Source: Streptomyces sp. NBC_00820 (GTDB lineage: Bacteria; Actinomycetota; Actinomycetes; Streptomycetales; Streptomycetaceae). From it: a DNA stretch of 64,000 bases. The notes below the pieces were generated by a model. It searched no databases, was not told the origin of the DNA, and was given only the letters and a program-made list of their open reading frames with translations. Positions within the stretch are counted from its first letter, which is position 1. The number at the start of each line of letters is the position of its first letter. The translations under genes and the position numbers were made by a program. Positions 8,377-16,821 of this stretch are shown in pieces. The stretch lies in assembly GCF_036347055.1 (NCBI RefSeq), contig NZ_CP108882.1, forward strand, positions 930,001-994,000. Reading direction: 5' to 3'.

Positions 8377-8831
8377 GGCACCATCATGGCCTGATCACCC
8401 GTCGGCAACCAGTTGGTGAGCAAGCATTAACCGACCCGCATCCGGCGCTGTTTCGGACACGCGCGCACCCGGCCTGGAACGGAGGTCGGTCGTCCGCCCG
8501 CGGAACACCGCTTCCCCGGCGCCCGGCCGGAACCGACGCGCGGTCCGCGTCACGCAAGTCCGCGCAGATCAGCGGGATTACCGGGTCGTTCCCACCCGCC
8601 TTCGGGCCCCGAACGCCGCACGCACGCTCGCACGCTCGCCCGCACGACCGGCTCACGCGAGCACCTCCTCCAGCCAGCCGGCCACCTCGTTCGTGACGCC
8701 GACCGCCGCACACCCCGTTCCGCACCCCGCACCCCCCGTGCCCCCCGTGCCCCCCGCACCGTGCCCTCGCCTCCGCCCGCCCCCGGCCATATCCTCTTGC
8801 CCGACCAACCACCCCGTCCTAGGCTTCTTTT
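8377..8831. other. Intergenic region with simple-sequence runs
   Basis: About 455 bp between divergent genes. It contains short tandem runs: CGCACGCT/CGCACGCTCG near 8620-8640 and CCCCCCGTGC repeats at 8727-8760. No open frame is convincing on either strand. The last 20 bp before 8832 are less GC-rich and probably hold the start signals of the MFS gene. Confidence 0.4.
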
Positions 8832-10034
8832 GTGCCGCAAATAAACAAAGCCCGCTCGCACACCGTCGTGCCGGGCCGCGACCTGACCGTTCTGCGCGCC
8901 GCCATCACCGCCTTCTTCGCACTCGACGGCTTCATCTTCGCGGGGTGGGTCGTCCGCATCCCCGACATCAAGCGGCAGACCCACGCCTCCGCGGGCACGC
9001 TGGGGCTCGCGCTGCTCTGCGTCTCGGCGGGGGCCGTCCTGACCATGCCGCTGACCGGGCGTTTGTGCCGTCGCTACGGCAGTCATCCGGTGACCGTCGC
9101 GTGGATGGTGGTGCTCGCGCTGAGCGTCGCGCTGCCACCGCTCACCCACTCGGCACCGGCGCTCGGCGGCGTTCTGCTGCTCTTCGGGGCTGCCTACGGC
9201 GGGGTCAATGTCGCCTTCAACAGCGCCGCCGTCGATCTCGTGGCCGCGCTGCGCAGGCCGGTGATGCCGAGTTTCCACGCGGCCTTCAGCCTGGGCGGGA
9301 TGATCGGTGCGGGGCTGGGCGGGATCGTCGCCGGCGCCCTGTCCCCCGGCGGGCATCTACTGGGGCTCACCTGCGTCGGGCTGGCCGTCACCGCCGTGGC
9401 CGGACGCGCACTGCTGCGGCACGAGGCTCCGGTGCCACCTGAGCGGCTGCGGCCGGAACCGACGAGAGGTGCGGAGCGGTCCGAGGGGCGTGGCCGCGGA
9501 CTGGTCGTCGTGTTCGGACTGGTCGCCCTCTGCGACGCGTACGGCGAGGGCGCCATGGCCGACTGGGGCGCCCTGCACCTGCGGCAGGACCTGGGCACCT
9601 CGTCGGGGACTGCGGCGGCCGGATACTCGTGCTTCGCGCTGGCGATGACCGTCGGCCGGCTGACGGGGACGAGGCTGCTGGAGCGGCTCGGACGCGCCCG
9701 GACCGTGATCGCCGGTGGCGCCACGGCGGCCGCGGGCATGCTGATCGGCTCGCTCGCGCCGTCCGTCTGGGCGGCGTTGGCCGGCTTCGCCGTCACCGGG
9801 ATCGGGCTGGCCAACCTCTTCCCGGTCGCCATCGAGCGGGCCGGTGCGCTGGCGGGCCCCTCCGGCGTCGCCGTCGCCTCCACGATCGGCTACGGCGGCA
9901 TGCTCCTCGGCCCGCCCGCGATCGGATTCGTGGCCGAGTGGTCCTCGCTGCCCACGGCCCTCACGAGCGTGGCCGCACTGGCGGCTGCCGCCGCGCTGAT
10001 CGGGGTGTTCACCCGCCGGGCCTTGGGGAGTTGA
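8832..10034 (+). CDS. MFS transporter (YbjJ-like, about 12 membrane helices)
   Basis: A 400-residue major facilitator protein with hydrophobic segments throughout and a basic central linker (about residues 195-225). The cytoplasmic loop between helices 2 and 3 (GRLCRRYG) and its repeat in the second half (TGTRLLERLGRAR) are typical MFS motif-A positions. Overall composition resembles the YbjJ/fucose-permease-like branch. It starts at GTG 8832. Substrate cannot be assigned; the nearby sugar-phosphate operon is on the far side of a DUF5519 gene and may be unrelated. Confidence 0.8.
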   Translation: MPQINKARSHTVVPGRDLTVLRAAITAFFALDGFIFAGWVVRIPDIKRQTHASAGTLGLALLCVSAGAVLTMPLTGRLCRRYGSHPVTVAWMVVLALSVALPPLTHSAPALGGVLLLFGAAYGGVNVAFNSAAVDLVAALRRPVMPSFHAAFSLGGMIGAGLGGIVAGALSPGGHLLGLTCVGLAVTAVAGRALLRHEAPVPPERLRPEPTRGAERSEGRGRGLVVVFGLVALCDAYGEGAMADWGALHLRQDLGTSSGTAAAGYSCFALAMTVGRLTGTRLLERLGRARTVIAGGATAAAGMLIGSLAPSVWAALAGFAVTGIGLANLFPVAIERAGALAGPSGVAVASTIGYGGMLLGPPAIGFVAEWSSLPTALTSVAALAAAAALIGVFTRRALGS

Positions 10035-10190
10035 GCCCGGCGGATCACCCTCGGACACCGGCCCCGCGGCAACCGCCGACGGACCCGGGGAACGAGCGTC
10101 TCCCGCGGAACACCCGCGGAGGAGAACGGAGCCCCTCACTGTGCATGACTCGCCGTGCATGACTCGCGGTCCGTCCGGCACACTCGCCCC

Positions 10191-10934
10191 ATGAATACTG
10201 CGGAGTTCCTTGAGACGCTCGACCGGGAGGGCAGGCTGCTGGCCTCCGCCGCGGCGGAGGCGGGACCGGACGCCAAGGTGCCGACGTGTCCGGAGTGGCA
10301 GGTCCGGGACCTGCTGCGGCACACGGGGGCGGTACACCGCTGGGCGGCGGGATTCGTCGCCGAGGGGATCGCCGAGCCGCGGCCCCTCGACGACACCCCG
10401 GACGTGGACGGGGAAGAGCTGGTGGCCTGGTACCGGGACAGTCACCGGTCGCTGGTCGAGACGCTGGCGGCCGCGCCGGACGACGTGGACTGCTGGACGT
10501 TCCACCGCGCACCCTCCCCCTCGCCGTTGGCGTTCTGGGTCCGGCGGCAGGCGCACGAGACGACCATTCACCGGTACGACGCCGAAGCGGCCCGGGGCGG
10601 GGAAGTGTCCCCGATCGCGGCGGACTTCGCGGCGGACGGCATCGACGAGCTGCTGCGCGGTTTCCACGCCCGGTCGAGGAGCCGACTGCGCAGCGAGGAG
10701 CCGCGGGTGCTGCGGGTACGGGCGGCCGACGCGGGTGCGGACGCGGTGTGGACCGTACGGCTGTCGGCGGACGCGCCGGTGACCTCGCGGGACGCGGCCG
10801 GGGAGGCGGACGCCGAACTGTCCGGGCCCGCCGACCTGTTGTACCTGGCGCTGTGGAACCGGGTGCCGGTGCCGGACGTCAGCGGGGACGAGAGCGTGGC
10901 CGAGCTGTGGCGGGAGAGGGGCGGGATCGGTTAG
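10191..10934 (+). CDS. Mycothiol-dependent maleylpyruvate isomerase-family protein
   Basis: A 247-residue protein of the DinB-like metalloenzyme fold used by mycothiol-dependent enzymes in actinobacteria. The first half has CPEWQVRDLLRHTGAVHRW, giving the first metal-ligand His, and the middle QAHETTIHRYDAE supplies the later His ligands. The C-terminal part looks like the family's sterol-carrier-like domain. I chose ATG 10191 because similarity begins there. The exact substrate is open, since the family name is used broadly. Confidence 0.82.
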   Translation: MNTAEFLETLDREGRLLASAAAEAGPDAKVPTCPEWQVRDLLRHTGAVHRWAAGFVAEGIAEPRPLDDTPDVDGEELVAWYRDSHRSLVETLAAAPDDVDCWTFHRAPSPSPLAFWVRRQAHETTIHRYDAEAARGGEVSPIAADFAADGIDELLRGFHARSRSRLRSEEPRVLRVRAADAGADAVWTVRLSADAPVTSRDAAGEADAELSGPADLLYLALWNRVPVPDVSGDESVAELWRERGGIG

Positions 10935-10961
10935 CCGAGCGGCTCCGGCAGGTGAGGTTCG

Positions 10962-11354
10962 TCAGCGCGCCAGCATCCGTGCGAGCACCGCGCGCTGCAC
11001 GGGCCGTACCTCGCCGTGGAGCGCCCGGCCCTTCGCCGTGAGCACCACCCGCACGCCGCGCCGGTCCTCCGGGCACATGGCCCGCTGGACGAGGCCGTCC
11101 TTCTCCAGGCGGCCGATCAGCCGGGACAGCGCGCTCTGACTGAGATGGACCCGCTCGGAGATCTCCTGCACGCGATAGGCACAGCCGCCGTCCGGCGCCG
11201 TGCCCTCGGCGAGCACGTCGAGCACCTCGAAGTCGCTGGCGCACAGACCGTGTCCGTTCAGGGCCCGGTCCAGCTCGCACTGGGTGCGGGCGTGCAGGGC
11301 CAGGATGCCCCGCCACTCCTCAACGAGCGTCTGCTGGAGTTCGTTCGCCGCCAT
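10962..11354 (-). CDS. MarR-family transcriptional regulator
   Basis: A 130-residue winged-helix regulator. The DNA-recognition region is VQEISERVHLSQSALSRLIGRLEKDGLV, followed by the acidic-basic wing CPEDRRGVRVVLTAKG, a standard MarR signature. ATG 11354 begins the family match; a 9-codon upstream extension is unlikely. It is convergent with the preceding isomerase gene. An AT-rich palindromic region lies immediately upstream, so autoregulation is likely. No obvious partner gene shares its promoter, so its targets are unclear. Confidence 0.85.
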   Translation of the reverse strand: MAANELQQTLVEEWRGILALHARTQCELDRALNGHGLCASDFEVLDVLAEGTAPDGGCAYRVQEISERVHLSQSALSRLIGRLEKDGLVQRAMCPEDRRGVRVVLTAKGRALHGEVRPVQRAVLARMLAR

Positions 11355-11379
11355 GAACGCACCGTAACAGAGGAGACAC

Positions 11380-11412
11380 ATTGTTGCACCAGCATTAAAT
11401 GCACCTGCATTC
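11380..11412. promoter_or_regulatory. Putative MarR operator
   Basis: The segment has a perfect 5-bp inverted repeat GCATT-A-AATGC at 11392-11402 inside a longer run of TGCAxC/TGCAT half-sites (TTGCACC, TGCACCTGCA). It is one of the few AT-rich stretches here and lies 25-60 bp upstream of the MarR start. Confidence 0.45.
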
Positions 11413-11584
11413 TATCTTTCGGGATTTCCCAGAAACTCCCGGAAGCCGCTGGAAGCTCCCGGAAGCCCGGGAAGCGCGACTTCGGACCGGGCGGGCGCCC
11501 CCTCCCGGCGGACACCCCCTGCGGCCGCGTCATCGCCCGGCGGAGTCGCCGTCCTGCCGGTCACGCCTCTGTGAGACTGGCGGC

Positions 11585-11869
11585 ATGAGCGGACACGGGG
11601 GACGGCGCACCGACGCCGAGCGGGACGCGGTCACGGTGGAGATCGGGTACGCCCTGGCCGGCGCGGCCTTCGCGGCCGCGGTGGTGTTCGGGGCCGTCGC
11701 CGGCCCGGCGCTGCTCTTCGAGCTGCCGCCGCTGCCGCGGGCCGTGCTGCCGCGACTCGGACTCGCGGTCGCCGCGGTGCTCTTCGTGGCCCGGGTGGTG
11801 AGTGTGCTGGTGCGGTTCCGGCAGGCGGCTCAGCCCAGCCAGCCCGGCCGCACCAGTCCCGACTCATAG
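11585..11869 (+). CDS. Small two-helix membrane protein (DUF6332-like)
   Basis: A 94-residue protein with a short polar start (RRTDAERDAVTVEIGYA) and two hydrophobic helices: about residues 20-45 (ALAGAAFAAAVVFGAV) and 57-75 (GLAVAAVLFVARVVSV). I associate it with the DUF6332 family of small Streptomyces membrane proteins, function unknown. The last 40 bp overlap the convergent response-regulator gene. Confidence 0.65.
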   Translation: MSGHGGRRTDAERDAVTVEIGYALAGAAFAAAVVFGAVAGPALLFELPPLPRAVLPRLGLAVAAVLFVARVVSVLVRFRQAAQPSQPGRTSPDS

Positions 11870-12495
11870 GCCAGGACGACGAGTTGGGCGCGATCGCGGG
11901 CGCCCAGTTTCACCATCGTGCGGCTCACGTGGGTCTTGGCGGTCAACGGGCTGACCACCAGGCGGCGGGCGATCTCCTCGTTGGACAGACCGATGCCGAC
12001 CAGCGCCATCACCTCCCGCTCCCGCTCGGTGAGCCGGGCGAGGGAGCCGGCGGCCGCGGGTTCCTTGGAGCGGGCCGCGAACTCGGCGATGAGGCGGCGG
12101 GTGACGCCCGGCGAGAGCAGCGCGTCACCGTCGACCACCGCCCTTACCGCGCGCACGAGTTCGTCGGGCTCGGTGTCCTTCACCAGGAATCCGGAGGCGC
12201 CCGAACGGATCGCCTCGAAGACGTACTCGTCGAGTTCGAAGGTGGTGAGCATCACCACCCTCACGTCGCCCAGTTCCGCGTCCCCGGTGATGCGCCGGGT
12301 CGCGGCGAGGCCGTCGAGCACGGGCATGCGGATGTCCATCAGGACGACGTCGGGCCGCAGTTCACGCACCCGGCGCAGCGCCTCCTCGCCGTCCGCCGCC
12401 TCCCCGGTCACCTCGATGTCCGGCTGCGCGTCGAGCAGCGCCCTGAAACCGGCCCGCACGAGCGACTGGTCGTCGGCGAGCAGTACCCGGATCAC
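11830..12495 (-). CDS. NarL/LuxR-family response regulator
   Basis: A 221-residue two-component regulator. The receiver domain has the acidic pocket ADD at residues 7-9, the phospho-acceptor D54 in VVLMDIRMP, and the conserved K of FLVKDTEPDE. The C-terminal LuxR HTH runs from LTEREREVMALVGIGLSNEEIA to AKTHVSRTMVKLGARDRAQLVV. It starts at GTG 12495, overlapping the TGA of the upstream histidine kinase (GTGA), so the pair is translationally coupled. Targets unknown. Confidence 0.93.
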   Translation of the reverse strand: MIRVLLADDQSLVRAGFRALLDAQPDIEVTGEAADGEEALRRVRELRPDVVLMDIRMPVLDGLAATRRITGDAELGDVRVVMLTTFELDEYVFEAIRSGASGFLVKDTEPDELVRAVRAVVDGDALLSPGVTRRLIAEFAARSKEPAAAGSLARLTEREREVMALVGIGLSNEEIARRLVVSPLTAKTHVSRTMVKLGARDRAQLVVLAYESGLVRPGWLG

Positions 12496-13715
12496 TGGTC
12501 CTCCCTGGTGTGCGCGGGCAGTACGGCGACCACCCGGAAGCCCCCGTCGGGACGCGGTCCCGCCTCGATCGTGCCACCCAGCGCGGCCGCGCGTTCGCGC
12601 ATGCCGGCCAGCCCGTTGCCGCTGCCGCCCGCGTCGGCTCCGGTCGCGGGTCCGTCGTCGTCGACGCGCAGCAGCAGTTCGCCTCCGGCGTCCGCGAAGC
12701 ACACACGCGCGTGCCGCGAACCGGAGTGCCGTACGACGTTGGTGAGGGCCTCCTGCACGATCCGGAAGACGGCCAGGTCGGCGCCGGGCGGCAGACGCGG
12801 CGGCTCGCCCAGGACCTCGACCGTGAGCCCGGCGGCCGCCGCCTGTTCGACCAGCTCCCCCAGCCGGTCCAGGCCGGGCGCGGGAGCGCGCGGCGCGGCG
12901 CCGGGGGCACGCAGGGTGTCCAGGACCTGGCGCACCTCTCCCAGCGCCTCCTTGCTCGCCGCCCTGATGGTGGTGAGCGCCGACCGCGCCTGCTCGGGGT
13001 CGCTGTCCAGCAGCGCCAGCCCCATGCTCGCCTGGACGTTGATGACGGAGATGCTGTGCGCGAGCACGTCGTGCAGCTCGCGGGCGATCCGCAGCCGCTC
13101 CTCGTCCGCACGCCGCTGTGCGGCCTGGGCGCGGTCGGCGCGCTCGCGCGCCCACTGCTCACGCCGGACGCGCGCCAGTTCCGACAGCGCGAGGATGGCC
13201 AGCACCCAGGTGGCGACGACGATCTCCTGGGTGACGCTCGCGCTGCGGTCCCCCGCGGGCGGAAGCCACCGGTACAGCCAGAGTGCGATCAGGACGTGCC
13301 CCGCCCACAGCAGGCCGACCGCCGCCCAGGCGGCCCGGCGGTGCCCGGCGGCGACGGCACTGACACAGCCCACCGCGACCGTCAGGAACACCGGCCCGAA
13401 GGGGTACCCCGCGCCCAGATAGACCAGGGTCACCGCGGCCGTACCGAAGACGACGGCCGACGGGTGGCGGCGGCGCCACAGCAGCATGAGCGAGGCCAGG
13501 AGCAGCAGCACGCGCGCGTAGCCGTCGAGCGGTTCGCGGTGGGGCTGCCCGTGTGCGGCGAAGTTCGAGCCGACCAGCACGAACACGGTGATCAGCACGG
13601 TGGAGCGCCAGGGCAGCCCGGCCGGGCGCGACTCCGCCCGCTCGGCGGAACGGTTCCACCCTGGAGGCCCGTACCGCCACCAGTGCGAGATCCCGGGTCC
13701 GTGCCGCTCTTCCAT
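12492..13715 (-). CDS. Sensor histidine kinase (HisKA_3 type)
   Basis: A 407-residue membrane kinase. Several hydrophobic segments fill residues 38-180. They are followed by the dimerisation region ELHDVLAHSISVINVQ with phospho-acceptor His at residue 215, then an HATPase domain with NVVRHSGSRHARV (N-box) and GNGLAGMRERAAALGG (G-box). It has no large extracellular domain, so it may sense the membrane or a small ligand. ATG 13715 was chosen; the longer GTG start would add eight residues. It is the first gene of a coupled pair with the response regulator. Confidence 0.92.
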   Translation of the reverse strand: MEERHGPGISHWWRYGPPGWNRSAERAESRPAGLPWRSTVLITVFVLVGSNFAAHGQPHREPLDGYARVLLLLASLMLLWRRRHPSAVVFGTAAVTLVYLGAGYPFGPVFLTVAVGCVSAVAAGHRRAAWAAVGLLWAGHVLIALWLYRWLPPAGDRSASVTQEIVVATWVLAILALSELARVRREQWARERADRAQAAQRRADEERLRIARELHDVLAHSISVINVQASMGLALLDSDPEQARSALTTIRAASKEALGEVRQVLDTLRAPGAAPRAPAPGLDRLGELVEQAAAAGLTVEVLGEPPRLPPGADLAVFRIVQEALTNVVRHSGSRHARVCFADAGGELLLRVDDDGPATGADAGGSGNGLAGMRERAAALGGTIEAGPRPDGGFRVVAVLPAHTREDQ

Positions 13716-13801
13716 ACCCGCAACGCTAGACGGCACCACCCCGCGGAGACGTCAGCCGAGCGAGGTGATCACGCGTACTCCCCGGGGAGTACGACGGCCG
13801 C

Positions 13802-13882
13802 GGTACGAGGGCTCCGCTACGACGGCTCCGGCACGAGGACTCCGGTACGCGGGCTCCGGCACGAGGGCTCCGGTGCGGCGGA
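13802..13882. repeat. 14-bp tandem array (about 5.5 copies)
   Basis: Imperfect head-to-tail copies of a unit close to GGTACGAGGGCTCC, anchored by GCTCCG every 14 bp. Because 14 is not a multiple of three, the array cannot be a coding repeat. It lies between the histidine kinase start and the end of the TetR gene, both on the minus strand. Confidence 0.8.
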
Positions 13883-13952
13883 CCACGCGGGTGCGGGCCG
13901 GCGGCAGCGCACACCCCGGTCCACGGCGGCCCGCGCGGACCGGCACCGGGAC

Positions 13953-14645
13953 TCAGGGACGGCCGAGGCCCACGCTCTCCCCGAGGCGTCCCACGGCGTG
14001 CCGGAAGAACGTCGCCCGGTCCTCGACCATCCGGTTGAACTGTCCGAACAGCTCGAAGCCGACCAGGCCGTACAGCTCCGCCCAGGCCGCGACGAGGGCC
14101 GTCGCGGCCTCCGGCGGGAGGTCCGGGGCCAGGGCCGCCGTCAGGCGTTCGGCCTCCGGGCGCAGGTCCGCGGGGAGGGGGAGGGGGGTGAGGCCGGGGC
14201 CCTGGTGGGCGTCGCGGACCACTGCGATGAGGAGCAGGCCCACACGGGAGGCGGCGGGGACCGTGGTCATGGGTGCGGAGTAGCCGGGGACGGGGGAGCC
14301 GTAGATCAGCGCGTACTCGTGCGGATGGGCGAGCGCCCAGCCCCGCACCGCCTCGCACACGGCCGTCCAGCGGCGCGTGAACTCCGCCGCGGGCACCGCC
14401 GCGTGCACGGTTTCCGCCGCCTCGCCGAGGGAGTCGTACGCGTCGATGATGAGCGCGGTCAGCAGGTCGTCGCGGCTGGGGAAGTAGCGGTAGAGCGCGG
14501 AGGAGACCATGCCGAGCTCCCGGGCGACGGCCCGCAGCGAGAGCTTGGCGGCGCCCTCGGCGGCGAGCTGCCGGCGGGCCGCGTCCTTGATGGCCGCGGT
14601 GATCTCGTTCCTCGCTCGCGCCCGGGCGCCCTGTGCGGTGCTCAT
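13953..14645 (-). CDS. TetR-family repressor
   Basis: A 230-residue TetR protein. The N-terminal HTH spans KLSLRAVARELGMVSSALYRYFPSRDDLL in pieces: AVARELGMVSSALYRYF is the recognition helix region. The C-terminal ligand domain contains a WALAHPHEYALIYGSPVPGY segment typical of the WHG subgroup of TetR C-terminal domains. It is divergent from the deazaflavin-type oxidoreductase, with two matching palindromes between, so it very likely controls that gene and itself. Confidence 0.9.
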   Translation of the reverse strand: MSTAQGARARARNEITAAIKDAARRQLAAEGAAKLSLRAVARELGMVSSALYRYFPSRDDLLTALIIDAYDSLGEAAETVHAAVPAAEFTRRWTAVCEAVRGWALAHPHEYALIYGSPVPGYSAPMTTVPAASRVGLLLIAVVRDAHQGPGLTPLPLPADLRPEAERLTAALAPDLPPEAATALVAAWAELYGLVGFELFGQFNRMVEDRATFFRHAVGRLGESVGLGRP

Positions 14646-14704
14646 GCGAGCAGTGTGTCACGGGAGCGGAGCAGTGCACACGAAAAGGAGCGGTGCACAA
14701 AAAC

Positions 14705-14719
14705 GAGAGCACTGCTCTT
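14705..14719. promoter_or_regulatory. TetR operator copy 1
   Basis: Inverted repeat GAGAGC-ACT-GCTCTT (5 of 6 pairs) between the TetR gene and the oxidoreductase. It matches the second palindrome 52 bp downstream, which is about five helical turns. Two related GGAGCxGTGCAC direct repeats sit just upstream (14668-14698). Confidence 0.65.
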
Positions 14720-14756
14720 GCGTTGGAGCGCCCGTCACCCCACACTGGAGTCGATC

Positions 14757-14771
14757 GAGAGCACCGCTCTC
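14757..14771. promoter_or_regulatory. TetR operator copy 2 (perfect palindrome)
   Basis: Perfect inverted repeat GAGAGC-ACC-GCTCTC located 20 bp before the oxidoreductase ATG, where bound repressor would block initiation. Same half-site as copy 1. Confidence 0.7.
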
Positions 14772-14790
14772 CCAAACCGTGGGGGTCACC

Positions 14791-15243
14791 ATGTCGTCGT
14801 CGCCGTACTACCTCGAGGGCAGCCCGCTGAACGTCCGCCTCAACAGCGTCATCGGCTGGCTCGCCCGACGCGGGCTCAGCCTGGCGGGCAGTGCCGAGCT
14901 GTCGGTGCGCGGGCGCAAGAGCGGCCAGATGCAGCGTGTCCCGGTCAACCCTCACACGTACGAGGGCGGGCAGTACCTGGTCTCGGCGCGCGGCCACTCC
15001 CAGTGGGTGCGGAACATGCGGGCCGCCGGCGGCGGGGAGCTGCGGGTCGGCCGGAAGGTGCGCGCGTTCACCGCGGTGGAGCTTCCCGACGACGAGAAGC
15101 TCCCGATCCTGCGGGCCTACCTGGAGAAGTGGGGCTGGCAGGTCAACGCGTACTTCCAGGGCGTGACCGCCGAGTCCACGGACGCGGAGATCCTCGCGGC
15201 GGCCCCCGACCACCCGGTGTTCCGGTTCACCGTCACCGGCTGA
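14791..15243 (+). CDS. Nitroreductase-family deazaflavin-dependent oxidoreductase (Ddn-like)
   Basis: A 150-residue split-barrel protein of the F420-binding Ddn/FDOR group. The core signature is LSVRGRKSGQMQRVPVNPHTYEGGQYL, where RKSG contacts the deazaflavin phosphate tail, and HSQWVRNMRAAGGGELRVGRK, typical of the family. It should use reduced F420 or another flavin to reduce quinones or xenobiotics at the membrane face. ATG 14791 follows GGGGG. It is probably induced when the adjacent TetR repressor binds its ligand. Confidence 0.88.
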   Translation: MSSSPYYLEGSPLNVRLNSVIGWLARRGLSLAGSAELSVRGRKSGQMQRVPVNPHTYEGGQYLVSARGHSQWVRNMRAAGGGELRVGRKVRAFTAVELPDDEKLPILRAYLEKWGWQVNAYFQGVTAESTDAEILAAAPDHPVFRFTVTG

Positions 15244-15317
15244 TCACTGCCGGCACCCGATCACTGCCACCGGCAGATCACTCCCACCACCTGATCGCCC
15301 TCACCGACCGGTCACCG

Positions 15318-16652
15318 TCACGAGCCGGTGGTGCCCTCCTCCGGCTCGGCGGGGGCAGCCGAGGGCGCCGGTGCCGCGTTCACCGGACCGGCGGAGTCCG
15401 CCGCTTCCGCCGGTTCCGAGGACTCCGGGTCGGCCGCGTCCGACTGCCGTCGGTCCAGCACCGCCAGAGCGCGCTGGGCGATCGGGCGGGACCTGACCAT
15501 CTCGCCGAGCGACGACGAGCCCTGGGTGATCTCCTTGAACGCCCGCCAGGCGGGCCGGAAGCCGGTCAGGCCCGCGTGGAAGAGACCGGGACGGCGTTCG
15601 AACATGGTCAGCAGGCGCTTACCGATGCTCATCTCCACGCCGAGTCCCGCCTTGATGGCGAACGCGTAGTTCAGGGCCTGGCGGCGGGTGTCGACGGCGT
15701 CGTGCGCCTCGGCGATCCGGACCGCCCACTCCCCCGCCAGCCGGCCCGAGCGCAGCGCGAAGGAGATGCCCTCGCGGGTCCAGGGCTCCAGCAGCCCCGC
15801 CGCGTCACCGCAGACCAGCACCCGGCCGCGCGAGAGCGGCGAGTCTTCGGCACGGCAGCGGGTCAGATGCCCCGAGGAGATGCTCGGCTCGAAGCCGGCC
15901 AGGCCCAGGCGGGCGATGAAGTCCTCCAAGTACCGCTTGGTGGCGGCGCCTTCACCGCGCGCCGAGATCACACCGACCGTCAGCGTGTCGCCCTTGGGGA
16001 AGACCCAGCCGTAACTGCCCGGCAGCGGGCCCCAGTCGATGAGCACCCGCCCCTTCCAGTCCTCGGCGACCGTCTCCGGCACCGGGATCTCCGCCTCCAG
16101 GCCGAGGTCGACCTGGTCCAGCTTCACGCCCACGTGCGCGCCTATGCGGCTCGCGCTGCCGTCGGCGCCGACGACAGCGCGGGCCAGCACCGTCTCACCG
16201 CCCTGGAGCACCACCGCGACCGTACGCCGGTCCGGTACCGCCGAGCCGTGCTGCTCCACGCGCTGCACCGTGACGCCCGTACGCAGTTCGGCACCCGCCT
16301 TCTGCGCGTGCTCCACCAGCTGCTGGTCGAACTCGGGCCGGTTGATCAGCCCGAACAGCATCTGCCTGGAGCGGCGGGTGCGCGTGAAACGGCCGTTGTT
16401 CGAGAAGGTGACCGCGTGCACCCGGTCCCGGAACGGCAACTCGAAGCCGGGCGGCAACGCGTCGCGCGAGGGGCCGATGATGCCGCCGCCGCAGGTCTTG
16501 TAACGGGGCAGTTCCGCCTTCTCCAGCAGCAGCACGCGCCGCCCCGCGACCGCGGCCGCGTAGGCCGCCGAGGCGCCGGCGGGTCCCGCGCCCACCACGA
16601 CGACGTCCCACACCCGCTGCACTCCGTCCGCCGAAGAGTTCTCGCCGCTCAC
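15318..16652 (-). CDS. Geranylgeranyl reductase-family FAD-dependent oxidoreductase
   Basis: A 444-residue flavoprotein. The FAD Rossmann motif VVVVGAGPAGASAAY lies near residues 17-31, the family PRYKTCGGGI motif near residue 50, and the second FAD motif GRVLVCGDAAGLLEPWTREG near residue 290. These proteins reduce isoprenoid double bonds; in actinobacteria a common role is saturation of the menaquinone side chain (MenJ-like). The last 45 residues are a low-complexity Ala/Pro/Glu tail. It stands alone on the minus strand, divergent from the dipeptidase. Confidence 0.87.
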   Translation of the reverse strand: MSGENSSADGVQRVWDVVVVGAGPAGASAAYAAAVAGRRVLLLEKAELPRYKTCGGGIIGPSRDALPPGFELPFRDRVHAVTFSNNGRFTRTRRSRQMLFGLINRPEFDQQLVEHAQKAGAELRTGVTVQRVEQHGSAVPDRRTVAVVLQGGETVLARAVVGADGSASRIGAHVGVKLDQVDLGLEAEIPVPETVAEDWKGRVLIDWGPLPGSYGWVFPKGDTLTVGVISARGEGAATKRYLEDFIARLGLAGFEPSISSGHLTRCRAEDSPLSRGRVLVCGDAAGLLEPWTREGISFALRSGRLAGEWAVRIAEAHDAVDTRRQALNYAFAIKAGLGVEMSIGKRLLTMFERRPGLFHAGLTGFRPAWRAFKEITQGSSSLGEMVRSRPIAQRALAVLDRRQSDAADPESSEPAEAADSAGPVNAAPAPSAAPAEPEEGTTGS

Positions 16653-16821
16653 GATGGTCTACCGCTCCGATCAAGCCGCTGCCGTTCCCCCCGAGCTCCT
16701 GGCTTCGCGAGAGCGGGGGAACCCATGTCCCCCGCATCCTACGGCGGTCGTGGCCGTCGGCCACTGTGGGAGGATCTGTGTATCTCAGCAGATCAACGTC
16801 GCACCCACGAGGAGCGTGCCC

